Assembly (NCBI GenBank): GCA_022829145.1
Contig: CM040756.1
Coordinates: 7,069,023-7,133,022, forward strand
Source: Albula goreensis
Taxonomy: Eukaryota; Chordata; Actinopteri; Albuliformes; Albulidae
Length of the DNA: 64,000 nt
Reading direction: 5' to 3'
The position numbers were made by a program, and so were the translations under genes. The notes beneath the pieces are model-generated. The model was given only the letters and a program-made list of their open reading frames with translations, did not search any database and was not told where the DNA came from. Shown here piece after piece: positions 61,410-64,000 of the stretch (within the stretch, counting starts at the first letter, position 1; every line of letters begins with the position of its first letter).

Positions 61410-64000
61410 TTTGTTTCTTTGTTTGTTTCTTTGTTTCTTTCTTTCTTTCTTTTCTCTCTCACTCCCTTCCTCTCTGTCTGAGCCTTTCACTCAGTCTTTC
61501 TCTCAATCTTAATTTCTTTCTTTACTTCCACCATTCCTCCCTGTTTTTCAGACCCCCCACATTGTTCACACCTCTCTTGCTCTTGCACTTCATCTCTCTC
61601 TTTCTTCTCACCATTCCTCCTTCCTTCCCATCATCCCTCATTCCCTCTCTCCCTGTCTCCCCCTGCTTCTCAGATGTGGATGAGTGCGCCGGGGAGGGGC
61701 AGAACCCCTGTGGTCTCCATGCCAACTGTACAAACACACCGGGCTCATTCATCTGCAGCTGTCACCGTGGCTACCTGAAGGGGCCTGATGGAAGCTGCCA
61801 GGGTGAGTGCAGTGGGTGTGAATTTTGGGAAGGGGGGGTGGGGGTGTAGGGAGAGTTCAGAGAGGGGTGGAGCACTGAGACCTTGAGTGTCCCAGTGTAG
61901 AATAGGGTGGGGTATTGCTGTTGTCACAGTGATGTGGGTGTTCTGGGAAGTCTCCTAATTAATCAGGAGCTGCTGATTTTTAGACCCTGAATGTTTCTGT
62001 GGCCACTAATGTTTCAATCTATAGCTGAACACGCAGTTCTGCTAGCAGCTTTCAACGACTGCAAGATCTCTTTATTGATATGCTTATAAGATGCCCTTTT
62101 CCTCTGGCTAAGACAATACTAGCCTAAAAACCATTGCTATCCTACATAGACTGTACAGATGGGTAATCCATGATTTTTTTTGCTTGAATGTATTTTCTGT
62201 AGCCTAGTTACCAGACCAATTCTAGCTCAATGTGAAACAGTGATCTCAGAAGGTTTCAGTCTGGGTAGCCGGGCTACATTTTCTGTGTCCCAGTGTGTTC
62301 ATTAGGATTTTGAAAAGCATGTGTGTATGTATCACTGAGTGTGTCTGTAATGTTGCATGTGTATGCGTTTGTGTGTTTGTGTGTATGGTTAATGGCGTGT
62401 TATATCTAACCCTATACTGTACTGTGCACTGCAGATGTGGATGAGTGTGCCCTGGCAGCAGTGACAGGGCTGCAGGCCTGTGTGGGCGGGGCTGTGTGTA
62501 GAAACTCCCCCGGCTCCTTCTCCTGCTCCTGCCCCCTGGGATACGTCATGGCACCAGACGGTCGTGGCTGCGTTGGTGAGTACCACTTCCTGCCATATTT
62601 TTTCCCAGCTGGCACAGTGCTGGCCTTTGATCTTTTTTTATCAGTTTTTAGTGTTAGCTTCACATCTGCTTCCTGCTGTATGTTTACCCAATTGACCAGA
62701 TGCTGACTTTTGGTCACTTTTATCAGTGGGGCAGTGTTAGATTAAGATCAGTGTTCTGCCTTACTTTAACCCTAGCTGTATGTGTGTATCAGGATTGCAT
62801 GTGTGTATCATGTACTGTTTTCCAGTGAACCAGGTATCTGTGTGCATGTCATTGTTGTATAGTGAGTATGTATGAGTTTCTGTGTCAGTGTAGGCAGCAG
62901 CGCAGGAGAGATTTTTGAAGTGGGGGAGGGGGACCAAACTGTGAGCAAAAGGTCTCAGCTTTTAAACTTATACAAAATATATATATTTTTCTCAAAAGTG
63001 GGGGGTCCCTATGAAACTGGGGGACGTATCCCCCCCCGTCCCCCCTGCCATCTGCGCCCCTGAGTGCAGGTATATATCTGGGTTTGTGTTTGTCTGTCTA
63101 CTAGATGTGGACGAGTGCAGCTTTGAAGAACAGTGCCGCAGGGAGTTTGGAAATGTTTGTGTGAACACCCCCGGGAGCTACGTCTGCCAGTGTCAACCCG
63201 GCTTCAGAGCCGAGGCCCCAGCGTGCGTGGGTCAGTCTGGTCTTGAGTCGACCTGTCTGTCTGTCTGCAGTAATGTAATGTGTGCCTTTGTGTGTGTCCA
63301 TTTTGTTGGTCTGTCAATGATTCCTGAACTTCATTCAGAATTTCATTATCTTCTTGTGCGGCAAATGTCATAGATACCTTTTGTTCTATAGTGCTCTATT
63401 ATTTCTCTGCGTTTGATTCTTTTCATGATATATCTGCTTTTGTGATGATGACTGTTGATAGCGGTAGGCACTAAACCATTTAGCTTTGTGACTTCACTTC
63501 CTGTTTCACTGAGGCATCTTGACTCAGATTTTAGGATCAGATTGGCCCTGTGTGTATGTGTGCTACATCCATTATGAGGTAATAATGGAAGCTGATCCTA
63601 GATCAGCACTCTGAGATGATTAATGAAAATAGGCCCTGCTTCTCACTGCATGCCTGCTACACGTTTGTAGTGCACTGTTTGACAGCAGGCTTGCCATTGC
63701 GCTTGCCTTGCTCTGCTTGCCCTCTGATGTTGTTTTGCAGGTCGCTTGCACATGGAATCACCTCGCAAACTCTCTTCACGAATGTGCCCTCCTGCTTTGT
63801 ACAGTGCATGCTCTCCTCAGCGGCCATGCTAAGCCCTAACGCACAGCCTGAATTTCTCTGTTCCCCTGTATGTGTGCATCCTGCCTGCCCTCCTACCTCC
63901 TTCTCTGTCCTTCTCTCCTCTTTTCTCCTCCTGTCTTCCATTCTTCTCTCTTGCCTCTCTGTTGTTCGGCCTCACAGGTCCTGTATGCCCAGAGTACAGA
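59990..64000 (+). CDS. secreted/membrane protein with calcium-binding EGF modules, 5' part
   Basis: Exons: 59990-60118, 60617-60677, 61140-61340, 61674-61802, 62435-62575, 63105-63230, 63978-edge; phases agree. The start ATG AAG CTC gives a signal peptide ([20 protein letters not shown]) followed by a short acidic stretch and an N-glycosylation site (NETS). Next comes a Ser/Thr/Pro mucin-like linker and a Cys-rich module ([27 protein letters not shown]). Then three EGF modules with the calcium-binding start [43 protein letters not shown] and [19 protein letters not shown]. Each has the hydroxylation-type pattern C.N..GSF/Y.C.C. The exon at 63978 opens GPVCPEYR and runs off the window. All EGF exons are symmetric phase 1, the usual shuffled-module pattern. 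The family member cannot be named from this part. Confidence 0.82.
61358..61455. repeat. (TTTC)n / (TTTG)n microsatellite
   Basis: Tetranucleotide run starting just after the third exon donor of the EGF gene (GTGCGTCACATCC then CTTTCTTTCTTT). The intron stays pyrimidine-rich up to the acceptor at 61673. Confidence 0.9.
63520..63625. repeat. second copy of the AGATCAGCACT-type dispersed repeat
   Basis: Contains TTTTAGGATCAGATTGGCCC, CATCCATTATGAGG and GCTGATCCTAGATCAGCACT, then a decayed TTAATGAAAATAGGCCC end. It resembles the copy at 21722-21812 and lies in an intron of the EGF gene. Confidence 0.5.

Overview
The window is nuclear DNA of a ray-finned fish, most likely a teleost. Genes are split by introns with GT/AG borders. 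tRNA-derived SINEs, L2-type LINE tails, hAT-like MITEs, a Ty3/gypsy remnant and long CA/GT microsatellites fill the non-coding parts. I could not assign a species. All gene models were built by eye from reading frame, splice sites and remembered homologues; nothing was searched.

Layout: (1) 0.7-12.9 kb, minus strand, sharpin, a LUBAC subunit, eight clear coding exons plus a tentative last one. (2) 12.9-15.9 kb, a divergent promoter interval containing a perfect ISRE-type motif. (3) 16.0-24.2 kb, plus strand, maf1, the RNA polymerase III repressor. (4) 25.6-28.7 kb, minus strand, a GIMAP/AIG1-type GTPase in four coding exons, the first only 7 coding bases. (5) 30.8-33.7 kb, plus strand, lrrc14-like leucine-rich-repeat gene with two compensating apparent frameshifts in one exon. 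(6) 36.1-48.4 kb, minus strand, wdr97-like WD-repeat gene; a 20-exon model stays in frame throughout (3888 nt). (7) 50.3-54.6 kb, two related small minus-strand reading frames of a family I do not recognise (one intact, one broken), separated by a decayed gypsy element. (8) 54.6-59.9 kb, AT-rich DNA with an L2-like LINE remnant. (9) 60.0 kb to the right edge, plus strand, the 5' part of a secreted or membrane gene with calcium-binding EGF modules.

SHARPIN, MAF1, WDR97 and LRRC14 all lie in human 8q24.3, and SHARPIN/MAF1 are divergent there too, so the block looks like conserved synteny into which a GIMAP-type gene is placed. sharpin (ubiquitin/NF-kB signalling) and the GIMAP gene are immune-related; maf1 and wdr97 have unrelated jobs.

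The most unusual pattern is that tandem repeats sit exactly on exon/intron borders. Two minisatellites (40 bp in sharpin, about 53 bp in wdr97) repeat the last exon bases plus the 5' splice site. Two more introns begin with decayed donor-bearing repeats. Two donors open directly into (GT)n, and two acceptors are preceded by (CA)n or (TG)n instead of a normal pyrimidine tract.
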